Source: an uncultured Bacteroidales bacterium (GTDB taxonomy: Bacteria > Bacteroidota > Bacteroidia > Bacteroidales > Bacteroidaceae). From it: DNA of 64,000 bases. Below are positions 42,857-51,468 of this stretch, piece after piece; the stretch's first letter is position 1, and the number at the start of each line of letters is the position of its first letter. The notes under the pieces were generated by a model. That model searched no databases, was not told the origin of the DNA, and saw nothing but the letters and a program-made list of their open reading frames with translations. The translations under genes were made by a program, and so were the position numbers. The stretch is taken from assembly GCA_902801475.1 (NCBI GenBank), contig CADCIO010000007.1, positions 1 through 64,000 of the forward strand, written 5' to 3'.

Positions 42857-43489
42857 TTATTTGATTTTCAAATCAAGCAATTTCCTGTCGCCGATGTAGG
42901 CATCAATCTTGTCGCCTTCCTTCACTTCGCCGATGCCGTCGGGGGTGCCGGTGAAGATGAGGTCGCCCGTCTTGAGGGTAAAGAACTTGGAGGCATAGGC
43001 GATGATGTGGTCAATGGTGTGGATCATGTCTGCCGTATGTCCTGTCTGTCGACGCTCGCCGTTCAGGTCCATGTGGAAATGGATGTCCTGCACGTCGCAT
43101 CCCAACTCGTCCTTGCTGATGAACTTGCCGAGTGCGGCACTGCCGTCGAAGCTCTTGCAGCATTCCCAAGGCATGCCTTTCTCGCGGAGTTCCTTTTGTA
43201 GTTCCCGTGCCGTGAAGTCGATGCCGACGGTCAGTTCGTTCCAGTAGCGGTGGGCAAAGCGTTCGCTGATGTCCTTGCCGACATGGGCAATCTTCACCAC
43301 AATCTCGGTCTCGTAGTCGAAACGGGCGGCAAAGTCGGGCACAAAGAAGGGTTTGCCAGGCTGGATGATGCTCGAGTCGAACTTGGAGAACAGAACGGGT
43401 TCCGTATGTAGTAACGAATTTTGTTCCTCTTTAGTGTGTAACTCGTTAATATGTTTGGCATAGTTCATGCCGACGGCGAGAATCTTCAC
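42857..43489 (-). CDS. Fumarylacetoacetate hydrolase family protein
   Basis: This 210-residue protein has the FAH-domain metal-binding pattern (YETEIVVKIAHVGKDI, the following GIDFTARELQ and FDGSAALGKFI) and the end motif GDLIFTGTPDGIGEVKEGD. Family members are hydrolases or decarboxylases of small acylpyruvate-like acids. The exact substrate is not readable. It lies between porU and rseP on the same strand. Confidence 0.9.
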   Translation of the reverse strand: MKILAVGMNYAKHINELHTKEEQNSLLHTEPVLFSKFDSSIIQPGKPFFVPDFAARFDYETEIVVKIAHVGKDISERFAHRYWNELTVGIDFTARELQKELREKGMPWECCKSFDGSAALGKFISKDELGCDVQDIHFHMDLNGERRQTGHTADMIHTIDHIIAYASKFFTLKTGDLIFTGTPDGIGEVKEGDKIDAYIGDRKLLDLKIK

Positions 43490-43521
43490 GATGTGGGATG
43501 TTAAATGTTAGATGTCAAATG

Positions 43522-44997
43522 TTACAATCCGAATATCCTCAGTATGTCGTTCAATTGTGCCAACACCATGAGCGCCAGCAAGAGGTACATGCCGAAGTAC
43601 TGAACCACCAGGAGGAAGTTGTCGTTGAGACGCTTGCCAGTGAGGAGTTCAAAAGTGGCGAAGAGGGCATGACCGCCGTCGAGTGCAGGGATGGGTAGTA
43701 CGTTGACGAAGCCCAGGGCGATGGAGAGGAAGGCGGTGAGCAACCAGAAGCGTTGCCAGTTCCATGCGTCAGGGAAGATGTTGCCGATGCTGATGAATCC
43801 GCCCACCTGACGCGCTCCCTTCTTCGTGAAGATGTACTTCATTTGGTCGGCATAGCTTGTCAGCGTGTTCCAACCGTACTTCACGCCAGCAGGGAACGAC
43901 TCGAGGAAGCCGTAGGTCTTGGTCGTGATTTTATCCTGATAAGGCATCGCGTTGGCAAAGCCCAGCGTGAATTCTGGGGTGAGTGTCACTTGCTTGGTCA
44001 CCGAGTCGTTCAGCACGAGGGTGATCTGCCTTGCCTTGAGACTGTCGCCGAAGTTGGCGTTCTCGGGCAGGGCTTTCTGCAGGGCGATGAGGCTGTTCTG
44101 GAAGTCGTTGAAGTCTTCCACCTCGATGCCATTGACGGAGCAGATCTTGTCGGTCTTCTTCAGTCCCATGTCCTCGGCAGGAGAGCCGGGGATGATGCTG
44201 TCGATCTGGAGAGGAGCACGCATCGCCGCATAGAGGGGCTGCTCAATCATGTCGAGCAGGGAGAGTTCCTGTGGCATGGTGATGACGACCTCCTTGCCCT
44301 CGCGGAGCACGGTGACGGTCTTGGCGTTCGACATCTCTTGCAGGACGGATGTGCTCCACGACTCCACCACTTCGTCGTCGGTCTTGATGATGATGTCGCC
44401 GTCGCGGAATCCGTCGGCCTTGGCCTGCTCGGAGAACTTCATGCCGTAACTCATGTCCTCGCTTTTCACGAAGCTTTCGCCCCAGGTGAAGAGCACCATG
44501 GCGTAGATGACGAAGGCGGTGATGAAGTTCATGATGATGCCGCCGAGCATGATGATGAGTCGTTGCCAAGCAGGGTGGGTGCGGAACTCCCAGGGCTCGC
44601 CCTTCACGTCCGAGTTCTTGATGATGATGTTCTTCATCAGGTTCGGCAGGTTCTTCCAGAAGCTCTTCTGGCTGCCGTCCTCCTTGAACGAAGATTCGTC
44701 CACCATGCCGGAGATGCTCACGTAGCCGCCCAGCGGAATCCAGCCGATGCCGTATTCTGTGCCTTCATATTCGTACGAGCCGTTCTCCTTCTTCTTGGCC
44801 GGAGCCTTGCCCATGAGCTTGCGCCACCAGTTGCTGTAGGTGCTGAAGAGGCTGAATTTCCAGTCGAAGAAGAGGTAGAACTTCTCCACTCTTACCTTAA
44901 AAATCTTTGCTGCAAAGAAGTGTCCGCCCTCATGCAGGATGATGAGCAAGGCGAGGGCGACGATGAGTTGCAATCCTTTGATGAGAATTGTGTCCAT
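43522..44997 (-). CDS. rseP: RIP metalloprotease RseP
   Basis: The 491-residue site-2-type protease has HEGGH (residues 22-26) in the first membrane helix and the LDGGHALFA motif in the C-terminal membrane part. Two PDZ-like regions lie between (around FSEQAKADGFRDGDIIIKTD and IIPGSPAEDMGLKKTDKICS). It performs intramembrane cleavage of anti-sigma factors. It could in principle process the membrane anti-sigma-like protein at 22805. The dxr gene lies just upstream (12 bp), the usual order. Confidence 0.96.
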   Translation of the reverse strand: MDTILIKGLQLIVALALLIILHEGGHFFAAKIFKVRVEKFYLFFDWKFSLFSTYSNWWRKLMGKAPAKKKENGSYEYEGTEYGIGWIPLGGYVSISGMVDESSFKEDGSQKSFWKNLPNLMKNIIIKNSDVKGEPWEFRTHPAWQRLIIMLGGIIMNFITAFVIYAMVLFTWGESFVKSEDMSYGMKFSEQAKADGFRDGDIIIKTDDEVVESWSTSVLQEMSNAKTVTVLREGKEVVITMPQELSLLDMIEQPLYAAMRAPLQIDSIIPGSPAEDMGLKKTDKICSVNGIEVEDFNDFQNSLIALQKALPENANFGDSLKARQITLVLNDSVTKQVTLTPEFTLGFANAMPYQDKITTKTYGFLESFPAGVKYGWNTLTSYADQMKYIFTKKGARQVGGFISIGNIFPDAWNWQRFWLLTAFLSIALGFVNVLPIPALDGGHALFATFELLTGKRLNDNFLLVVQYFGMYLLLALMVLAQLNDILRIFGL

Positions 44998-45009
44998 TCT
45001 GTCTATATA

Positions 45010-46152
45010 TTATAATAATGTGGAAGCGTACTGACGCGCTTCTCGGTCGGTTTGTAAATAAGTTTCTAATGCGTTGTCCCTCGTGAAGCTGATCTTCGCC
45101 ATCGTCCTTTCGATGATGTCGGCAATCTGCTCATAGCCGATGCGGTCGTCGATGAAGGCGCGGTTGGCAATCTCGTTCGCCGCATTCACGATGCAGGGCA
45201 TGTTGCCCCCCTGCCTGAGCGCCTCGTAGGCCAAGCCCAGACAGCGGAAGCGTTCGACGTCCGGACGCTCAAACGTCAGGTCCTTCATCTGGAACAGGTC
45301 GAGCCGCTCGCCGTTCAGGCTGAGGCGTCGGGGATAGCTGAAGGCATACTGGATGGGGAGCCTCATGTCGGGCACGCCGAGCTGAGCCTTCACCGCTCCG
45401 TCCTCGAACTGCACCGCGCTGTGGATGACCGACTGCGGATGCACCACCACCTGAATCTGCTCGGGCTTCACACCGAAGAGCCACTTCGCCTCAATCACTT
45501 CGAAGCCCTTGTTCATCAGCGTTGCCGAGTCAATGGTGATCTTCGCACCCATGTTCCAGGTGGGATGCGCCAGCGCGTCCGCCTTCGTCACCGTCTTGAG
45601 CTGCTCCTTCGTCATCTTGCGGAAGGGTCCGCCGCTGCACGTCAGCAGAATCTTGTCGATGCGGTTGCCCGGTTCGATGCACTGGAAGATGGCCGAGTGC
45701 TCCGAATCCACCGGCAGGATAGGCACCTGGTTCTCGTTCGCCAGTCGGGTGATCAGGTCGCCCGCCACCACCAGCGTCTCCTTGTTCGCCAGGGCAATCA
45801 TCTTCTTCGCCTTGATGGCTGCGATGGTCGGTTCCAGTCCGGCGAATCCCACCATCGATGCCAGCACGATGTCCACATTCCCGTCCTGCACCACCTGGCA
45901 GAGCGCCTCCTTCCCCGCATACACCTTGATGGGCAGGTCGGCCAGTCCCTCCTTCACCCGCTCGTAGTTCGACTCCTTGGCGATGACCACCGCCGCAGGA
46001 TTGTATTTCCTCGCTTGTTCCACCAGCAGGTCGGCATTGTTGTAGGCCGTCAGCACGTACGCCTCATACAGATCCCCGTGCTGCCCGATCACATCCAGCG
46101 CCTGCGTGCCGATGCTTCCCGTCGAGCCTAATATGCAAATTCTCTTTTTCAT
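45010..46152 (-). CDS. dxr: 1-deoxy-D-xylulose-5-phosphate reductoisomerase
   Basis: Starting at MKKRICILGSTGSIGTQALD, the 380-residue protein has the NADPH-binding N-domain. Active-site segments follow (LPVDSEHSAIFQCIEP, then FRKMTKEQLKTVTKADALAH and MGAKITIDSATLMNKG). It makes 2-C-methylerythritol 4-phosphate in the MEP pathway. Its promoter is at 46213-46220, and a hairpin element lies in its 5' leader. Confidence 0.97.
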   Translation of the reverse strand: MKKRICILGSTGSIGTQALDVIGQHGDLYEAYVLTAYNNADLLVEQARKYNPAAVVIAKESNYERVKEGLADLPIKVYAGKEALCQVVQDGNVDIVLASMVGFAGLEPTIAAIKAKKMIALANKETLVVAGDLITRLANENQVPILPVDSEHSAIFQCIEPGNRIDKILLTCSGGPFRKMTKEQLKTVTKADALAHPTWNMGAKITIDSATLMNKGFEVIEAKWLFGVKPEQIQVVVHPQSVIHSAVQFEDGAVKAQLGVPDMRLPIQYAFSYPRRLSLNGERLDLFQMKDLTFERPDVERFRCLGLAYEALRQGGNMPCIVNAANEIANRAFIDDRIGYEQIADIIERTMAKISFTRDNALETYLQTDREARQYASTLL

Positions 46153-46175
46153 TATACTAAAAAATGTATGTTCCA

Positions 46176-46202
46176 ATGAAAATCGCCCAGCGCGTGGGCT
46201 GG
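46176..46202 (-). repeat. 27-bp hairpin element, copy 2, in the dxr leader
   Basis: Identical to 27533-27559. The dxr -7 box ends 11 bp upstream, so the hairpin would be at the very 5' end of the dxr mRNA. Confidence 0.75.
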
Positions 46203-46212
46203 AAACTGGGTG

Positions 46213-46220
46213 CAAAGGTA
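46213..46220 (-). promoter_or_regulatory. -7 box of dxr
   Basis: TACCTTTG on the minus strand, 60 bp before the dxr start. No clear -33 box was seen. Confidence 0.6.
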
Positions 46221-46358
46221 CGAAGAAATGGGCGAACGGCAAAATTATCGCCATGAAGATTCTTGGTTGCGGCAACTTTATTTTTTGTTTGCGGAGAAGT
46301 TCGCAACTTTGTAGCCGATGGGTTTATTGAATCAGATTCGAGATGAGTTTTGGGGTCA

Positions 46359-46515
46359 AAAATCGAGTTCGAATGGCATTTGAGGTCACCTCGACCCGCG
46401 AAAATCGAGTTCGAATGGCATTTGAGGTCACCTCGACCTCCAAAAATCGAGTTCGAATGGCATTTGGGGTCATCTTGACCCCCAAAAAACGAGTTCGAAT
46501 GTGATTTGAACTGCA
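46359..46515. repeat. 42-bp tandem repeat, about four units
   Basis: Units recur at an exact 42-bp period (shared CGAG at 46364, 46406, 46448, 46490). Each contains ATCGAGTTCGAATGGCATTT and, in three units, a GAGGT-C-ACCTC-type dyad. The last unit is degenerate. Frames through it give only repeated Lys-Cys-His-Ser-Asn-type text, so it is non-coding. It lies between rimM and dxr. The rest of the gap to 46560 shows nothing else. Confidence 0.9.
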
Positions 46516-46560
46516 TCTGAAAATGAAATGGCATGCTGATTGACGACGGCGAGTAGCCGA

Positions 46561-47085
46561 TCAGAGGTCGAGAAGTCCGAGGGGAAGGTCCATGAGCATG
46601 GTCTTCTCCTCTTTTTTGATGTCGGCGATGAACTCTTCGTGGGCGGGGATGAGGGCTTCGGTGCCGTCGGGGCGGCGGACGATGAAGAGCCAGTTGTCGG
46701 TCTGGTCGTCGATGTCGGTGATGGTGCCGATGGGCTGTCCGTCGTCGGCGTTGAGCATCTGGAAGCCGATGAAGTAGTGGAGGGAGATGTCGTCGTCGTC
46801 AAGGGTGTCCTGGTAGTGTTTTTCGATGAAGACGGGGCTGTTGACGAGCATCTGGACGGCGTCGAGCGAGTCGATGTCCTCGAGCTTCAGGATGGCGGTG
46901 GTGTCGCTGCGGAAGCGGTATTCCTCGAGGAAGAAGGGGACGAGGATGCCGTCGACGAGGCAGATGATGTGGTCGGCCTCGGCGCGGTCCCACACGTCGT
47001 CGGTGAACTGGAGGTTGATCTCTCCTTTCAGTCCGTGGGCCTTGCCCATGCGGCCGATTTGGTAGACGTCTTCTTGCTTGATCAT
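46561..47085 (-). CDS. rimM: Ribosome maturation factor RimM
   Basis: This 174-residue protein has the RimM N-domain (VYQIGRMGKAHGLKGEINLQ) and the PRC-barrel C-domain (IGFQMLNADDGQPIGTITDI, ALIPAHEEFIADIKKEEK). It assists 30S head assembly around protein S19. Its start overlaps the murA stop by 4 bp. Confidence 0.95.
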   Translation of the reverse strand: MIKQEDVYQIGRMGKAHGLKGEINLQFTDDVWDRAEADHIICLVDGILVPFFLEEYRFRSDTTAILKLEDIDSLDAVQMLVNSPVFIEKHYQDTLDDDDISLHYFIGFQMLNADDGQPIGTITDIDDQTDNWLFIVRRPDGTEALIPAHEEFIADIKKEEKTMLMDLPLGLLDL

Positions 47086-48386
47086 ATTCTTTTTATGACT
47101 GCGCCGAGGGCGGTGAGTCGGCCTTCGATGTTTTCGTAGCCGCGGTCGATTTGCTCGATGTTGCTGATCATGCTGACTCCGTTGGCTGAGAGGGCGGCGA
47201 TGAGCAGGGCGATGCCGGCGCGGATGTCGGGCGAGGACATTTTGGCGCCGCGGAGCTGCATCTGGTTGTCGTGGCCGACGACGACGGCGCGGTGGGGGTC
47301 GCAGAGGATGATCTGGGCGCCCATGTCGATGAGTTTGTCGACGAAGAAGAGGCGGCTCTCGAACATCTTCTGGTGGATGAGCACGGAGCCTTTGGCCTGG
47401 GTGGCGACGACGAGCATGATGCTCAGCAGGTCGGGGGTGAGGCCGGGCCAGGGGGCGTCGGCGATGGCCATGGTGCTGCCGTCCATGAAGGAGGAAACTT
47501 CATAGTGGAGGTGCTCGGGGATGTGGATGTCGTCGCCGCGTCGCTCGATGGTGATGCCGAGTCGGCTGAAGGCCTGCGGGATGATGCCGAGGTTTTCGTA
47601 GCTGACGTTGCGGATGGTGATGTCGCTGCCGGTCATGGCTGCCATGCCGATGAAGGATCCGACCTCGATCATGTCGGGCAGGATGGTGTGGTCGGTGCCG
47701 TGCAGGGCGGTGACTCCCTCGATGGTGAGGAGGTTGGAGCCGATGCCCGTGATCTTGGCGCCCATCTGGTTGAGCATCTTGCAGAGCTGCTGGATGTAGG
47801 GTTCGCAGGCAGCGTTGTAGATGGTGGTGGTGCCCTGGGCGAGGATGGCGGTCATGATGATGTTGGCGGTGCCGGTGACGCTGGCTTCATCCAGGAGCAT
47901 GTAGGTGCCGCGGAGCTCGTTGGCATCGATTTCATAGACGCCGCGCTCGACGCTGTAGTTGAACTTGGCGCCGAGGTTCTGGATGCCGATGAAGTGGGTG
48001 TCGAGACGTCGGCGACCGATCTGATCTCCGCCGGGCTTGGCGACGCAGGCCTTGTGGAAGCGTGCCAAGAGGGGACCCACGACGAGGATGCTGCCCCGCA
48101 GTGCGGCACTGCGCTGCACGAATTCCTGACTGCCCAGATATTCCATGTCGAGCTGGTCGGCCTGGAACTGCCATGCGTGGTCGCCCAGCTCGGTGACCCG
48201 TACGCCCATGCGGCTCAACAGGTTGATGAGGTTGTTGACATCAAGGATGTTGGGCACGTTGCGGATGATGACCGGCTCGGCGGTGAGCAGGATGGCTGAG
48301 ATGACCTCCAGCGCCTCGTTCTTCGCGCCCTGGGGAGTGATTTCGCCATGCAGTTTATGTCCGCCTTCGATGATAAATGAAGCCAT
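47082..48386 (-). CDS. murA: UDP-N-acetylglucosamine 1-carboxyvinyltransferase with Asp at the fosfomycin Cys position
   Basis: The 434-residue EPSP-synthase-type enzyme catalyses the first committed step of peptidoglycan synthesis. It has the active-site Lys22-Asn23 (AKNEALEV) and the loop KPGGDQIGRRRLDTHF. The position corresponding to catalytic Cys115 of E. coli is Asp121. This substitution is known to give fosfomycin insensitivity. It lies between DUF4290 and rimM in a compact minus-strand block. Confidence 0.96.
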   Translation of the reverse strand: MASFIIEGGHKLHGEITPQGAKNEALEVISAILLTAEPVIIRNVPNILDVNNLINLLSRMGVRVTELGDHAWQFQADQLDMEYLGSQEFVQRSAALRGSILVVGPLLARFHKACVAKPGGDQIGRRRLDTHFIGIQNLGAKFNYSVERGVYEIDANELRGTYMLLDEASVTGTANIIMTAILAQGTTTIYNAACEPYIQQLCKMLNQMGAKITGIGSNLLTIEGVTALHGTDHTILPDMIEVGSFIGMAAMTGSDITIRNVSYENLGIIPQAFSRLGITIERRGDDIHIPEHLHYEVSSFMDGSTMAIADAPWPGLTPDLLSIMLVVATQAKGSVLIHQKMFESRLFFVDKLIDMGAQIILCDPHRAVVVGHDNQMQLRGAKMSSPDIRAGIALLIAALSANGVSMISNIEQIDRGYENIEGRLTALGAVIKRI

Positions 48387-48414
48387 GATGAGTGGATGTA
48401 CAAAGGTACAATAT

Positions 48415-49011
48415 TTATTTCTTCTTCTTTTTCTTGATGCTGGTGGAGACGCGCGTGCTGAGCAGTTCGCCGTCGCCGATGAGGTGATGACGCTGGGGGT
48501 CGAGCTGGATCTTGCCGTCGGTGTAGAAGGCCATGTCGTCCATCACCTTCTCGTCGCTCATGGAGTCGGTGCTCCAGTTGGAGAGGTCGCGCTTCATGTG
48601 GTTGGCCACCAACACGGCGAGCTCGTCGCGCTGCTCTCCTGCCTCCATCGTGGCGAGATGGTCGGTGAATTGCTCGACGATGGTGCCGTAGTTGCGCTTG
48701 CGGATGCGGTGCTGGGGGTAGGGCAGACGGTCGGGACGCGCTTCCTCGTCGTCCATGCGCTCAATCTCGACGGGATAGTCGATGTCGAGGTCGTACTGCG
48801 CCATGGCAGCGAGATGGTTCCAGAGCTTCTTCTGGAAGTCCTCGCGGTCGGCAGTCTGCTCCGCCATGTTCGCCATCGTGTTGATGATGGTCTGGGCGCA
48901 ACGCATGCGCTCGTCCTTGTCAGCGATGGTCTTGCAGTGCTCCACCATCTGCTGGATGCCACGCCCATACTCGGGCATGATGAGTTTGTCTCTTTTCGTA
49001 TTGTAATCCAT
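48415..49011 (-). CDS. DUF4290 family protein
   Basis: The 198-residue protein begins MDYNTKRDKLIMPEYGRGIQ and is largely helical, with LWNHLAAMAQYDLDIDYPVE in the middle. It ends in a Lys-rich tail (TSIKKKKKK). The family is conserved in Bacteroidetes next to murA and is of unknown function. The basic tail suggests nucleic acid or membrane contact. Confidence 0.88.
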   Translation of the reverse strand: MDYNTKRDKLIMPEYGRGIQQMVEHCKTIADKDERMRCAQTIINTMANMAEQTADREDFQKKLWNHLAAMAQYDLDIDYPVEIERMDDEEARPDRLPYPQHRIRKRNYGTIVEQFTDHLATMEAGEQRDELAVLVANHMKRDLSNWSTDSMSDEKVMDDMAFYTDGKIQLDPQRHHLIGDGELLSTRVSTSIKKKKKK

Positions 49012-49025
49012 TGTCGTTGATGTTT

Positions 49026-49070
49026 CTTATAGGACTTATAGGACTTATAGGTCGAATAGGTCTGATGGGT
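49026..49070. repeat. 9-bp-period repeat between tsaB and DUF4290
   Basis: Units of the form CTTATAGGA/CTTATAGGT repeat about five times with a 9-bp period and progressive decay. Confidence 0.75.
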
Positions 49071-49071
49071 T

Positions 49072-49806
49072 TTATAGAAGACCCTGCAAGGGGTTCTTGG
49101 CTTGGGTGGTCCGGAACTCCTTGAGGTAGTTGGGCACGAAGTATGCCACATCCTCAAACTCTTCCCGCAGGAACTTCTTCTCTGCCAGTGGCGACATGTA
49201 CTTGGCCAACAAGGGCACGCCGTCGAAGAAGTGGGCGTTGGGATGCTGGATGACGGCCTTGCATTTCTCGGCGCCATTGCCGAAGAAGTAGATGGGATGC
49301 TCGTTGAGCTGTTCCGTGAAGGCATGCTCGTCGATGACCATCGGCTGAATCGGCAGGACGGTCTTCAAGGCCCGTGTGTAGAGCGCGGTATAGACCTCCA
49401 TGCGTCGGGCATCAAGCATCGGACAGAGGAGCGCATCCTCGGGCAGGTCGTCGTGCACCAGCAAGACCGGCACGCACTGCACCTCCAATGTGGGTACGGA
49501 GATGAGCTTCAGGTTGCGTCCGTATGCCACTCCCTTCGCCATCGACACACCGATGCGCAAGCCCGTGTAGCTGCCAGGACCGGCACTCACCGCCACGCCG
49601 TCGAACGGAATGGCATGATTGTCGGTGAAGGAAAGAGCCTCGTCCACCATCGTGCCGAGAATGGAAGCGTGGTTCGTTCCCTTCTCCTGCTTGGGTTCGT
49701 CTCCCTCCTTGGGTAGGTTGTCCGTCTGGAAGATGATGGCGGTGTCCTGACTCACAGCCACGCTGCACAGGTCTGTCGCCGTCTCAATATGTAAAATTAC
49801 TGGCAT
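49072..49806 (-). CDS. tsaB: tRNA threonylcarbamoyladenosine biosynthesis protein TsaB
   Basis: This 244-residue ASKHA-fold protein starts MPVILHIETATDLCSVAVSQ and contains VAVSAGPGSYTGLRIGVSMA. It is the scaffold subunit that dimerises with TsaD in making t6A37 of tRNA. It is divergent from the YicC-family gene, with back-to-back promoters. Confidence 0.95.
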   Translation of the reverse strand: MPVILHIETATDLCSVAVSQDTAIIFQTDNLPKEGDEPKQEKGTNHASILGTMVDEALSFTDNHAIPFDGVAVSAGPGSYTGLRIGVSMAKGVAYGRNLKLISVPTLEVQCVPVLLVHDDLPEDALLCPMLDARRMEVYTALYTRALKTVLPIQPMVIDEHAFTEQLNEHPIYFFGNGAEKCKAVIQHPNAHFFDGVPLLAKYMSPLAEKKFLREEFEDVAYFVPNYLKEFRTTQAKNPLQGLL

Positions 49807-49835
49807 CTTGTGTCCTCATTCATATAAAATATGTG

Positions 49836-49874
49836 CAAAGGTACGGATTTTAATTAAAAAATTCACTACCTTTG
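49836..49874. promoter_or_regulatory. Divergent promoters for tsaB and the YicC-family gene
   Basis: Two TACCTTTG boxes face away from each other: 49836-49843 on the minus strand (tsaB) and 49867-49874 on the plus strand. Only 23 bp separate them, so the two promoters cannot easily be occupied at once. Confidence 0.65.
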
Positions 49875-49897
49875 CACAAAATTTCACGCATTCAACC

Positions 49898-50773
49898 ATG
49901 ATACAATCAATGACAGGCTACGGCAAGTGCGTCGTAGAGTACAACGGAAAGAAGATTCATGCAGAGGTCAAGTCGCTGAATAGCAAGGCGCTCGACATCA
50001 CCGCGCGCATCGCTCCCATCTATCGAGAGAAGGAGATGGAAATGCGCCAAATCATGCAACAGAAACTGGAACGCGGCAAGGTGGATTTCGTGCTCTGGAT
50101 TGAGAAGGATGAGGCTTCGTCGGCCAATCCGCTCAACATCGCACTGGTTCGTTCCTACAAGCAGCAGATTGAGCAGATGCAGCAGGAGCTGGCGCTTCCG
50201 GAACCCGAAGATTGGTACAGCACCCTGCTCCGCCTTCCCGATGTGTTCACGCATACGGAAGTGGAGGAACTCTCCGACGAGGAATGGGCGGTGGCTCGTC
50301 AGGCTGTGGAAGGCGCGGTCGATGAACTGGTGAATTTCCGTAAGCAGGAGGGACAGGCGCTGGCGAAGAAGTTCCAGGAGAAGATTGACAACATCGCCGC
50401 TCTGCTCGCCTCTATCGAACCATACGAGAAGGAACGTACGGAGAAGATCCGTCAGCGCATCGTCGATGCCTTGGAACAGAACATCGGCGTGGACTATGAC
50501 AAGAACCGTCTCGAACAGGAGATGATCTATTATATTGAGAAGCTTGACATCTCAGAGGAGAAGCAACGTCTTACCAACCACCTCCGCTACTTTATCGAGA
50601 CCATGCAGGATGGTCACGGACAGGGCAAGAAGCTCGGCTTCATCGCTCAGGAGATGGGACGCGAAATCAACACTACCGGCTCGAAATCCAATCAGGCGGA
50701 GATGCAGAATATCGTGGTGAAGATGAAGGACGAGCTCGAACAAATTAAGGAGCAAGTGCTCAATGTCATGTAA
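49898..50773 (+). CDS. YicC family protein (probable endoribonuclease)
   Basis: The 291-residue protein starts MIQSMTGYGKCVVEYNGKKI, the family signature. It continues with VKSLNSKALDITARI and ends in the conserved LGFIAQEMGREINTTGSKSN. YicC-type proteins are reported to cleave RNA, and the family is often encoded beside gmk, as here. Confidence 0.93.
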   Translation: MIQSMTGYGKCVVEYNGKKIHAEVKSLNSKALDITARIAPIYREKEMEMRQIMQQKLERGKVDFVLWIEKDEASSANPLNIALVRSYKQQIEQMQQELALPEPEDWYSTLLRLPDVFTHTEVEELSDEEWAVARQAVEGAVDELVNFRKQEGQALAKKFQEKIDNIAALLASIEPYEKERTEKIRQRIVDALEQNIGVDYDKNRLEQEMIYYIEKLDISEEKQRLTNHLRYFIETMQDGHGQGKKLGFIAQEMGREINTTGSKSNQAEMQNIVVKMKDELEQIKEQVLNVM

Positions 50774-50776
50774 TTA

Positions 50777-51367
50777 ATGTTGAAGCCCATGGAAGGAAAA
50801 CTTGTCATCTTTGCCGCCCCATCAGGATCGGGCAAATCGACCATCATCAACAGCATCATGGCTGACGGAGGTGCCGAAGAACTCAACCTCCATTTCTCTA
50901 TCTCTGCTACATCTCGCGCCCCTCGTGGCGAGGAGAAGAACGGCGTGGAATACTTCTTCCTCACGCCCGACGAATTCCGTCAGAAGATTGCCAACGACGA
51001 GTTCATCGAATACGAGGAAGTCTATACGGACAAATTCTACGGCACGCTGAAGTCGCAGGTGGACAAGCAACTGGCTGAAGGCGAGAATGTCGTGTTCGAC
51101 GTGGATGTGAATGGTGCCATGAACATCAAGAAGATCTATGGCAATCGTGCCCTGAGCATCTTCATCCAGCCACCCAGCATCGAGGAACTTCGCCGCCGTC
51201 TGGAGGGACGTGCCACCGATGCTCCCGAGGTGATTGACCAGCGCATCGAACGTGCCAAGTATGAGCTTGCACAAGCCGAGCATTTCGATGAAGTGGTCAT
51301 CAACGACAATCTGGAAATTGCCCAAGTTGAGGCTCGTGCGTTGGTGGAGGATTTCTTGGAGGAATAA
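50777..51367 (+). CDS. gmk: Guanylate kinase
   Basis: This is a full-length GMP kinase (196 residues) with P-loop FAAPSGSGKSTI, GMP-binding SATSRAPRGEEKNGVEYFFL and lid/active-site segments (FDVDVNGAMNIKKIYGNRAL). The start could be ATG 50777 or 50789. It follows the YicC-family gene by 3 bp. Its last seven codons are nearly duplicated right after the stop (51368-51391). Confidence 0.96.
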   Translation: MLKPMEGKLVIFAAPSGSGKSTIINSIMADGGAEELNLHFSISATSRAPRGEEKNGVEYFFLTPDEFRQKIANDEFIEYEEVYTDKFYGTLKSQVDKQLAEGENVVFDVDVNGAMNIKKIYGNRALSIFIQPPSIEELRRRLEGRATDAPEVIDQRIERAKYELAQAEHFDEVVINDNLEIAQVEARALVEDFLEE

Positions 51368-51418
51368 ATGGAAGATTTCTTGGAAGAGTAATTTGTTGGA
51401 AGAATAAGAATACATAAA

Positions 51419-51452
51419 AAAGCAGGGGTTGCAATGACGCAGCCCCTGCTTT
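51419..51452. terminator. Bidirectional terminator between gmk and nagB
   Basis: A 14-bp stem (AAAGCAGGGG extended by TTGC, pairing with GCAGCCCCTGCTTT) has a 6-nt loop, flanked by an A tract and T-rich sequence. It serves convergent gmk and nagB. Confidence 0.85.
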
Positions 51453-51468
51453 ATGTATCAATGCTTGT

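Noticed and set aside
43753..45015. 420-residue frame opposite rseP
   Set aside because: Antisense to rseP, whose zinc-protease motifs and PDZ regions are unmistakable. The opposite frame shows no domain.
46157..46534. 125-residue frame with repeated KCHSNSIFGGRGDL-like text
   Set aside because: It is the translation of the 42-bp repeat. Its repeat is a direct result of the DNA period (42 is divisible by 3).
47271..48299. 342-residue frame opposite murA
   Set aside because: It is antisense to a clear murA and consists of repetitive Val/Asp/Gly text, a known artefact of GC-rich third positions.
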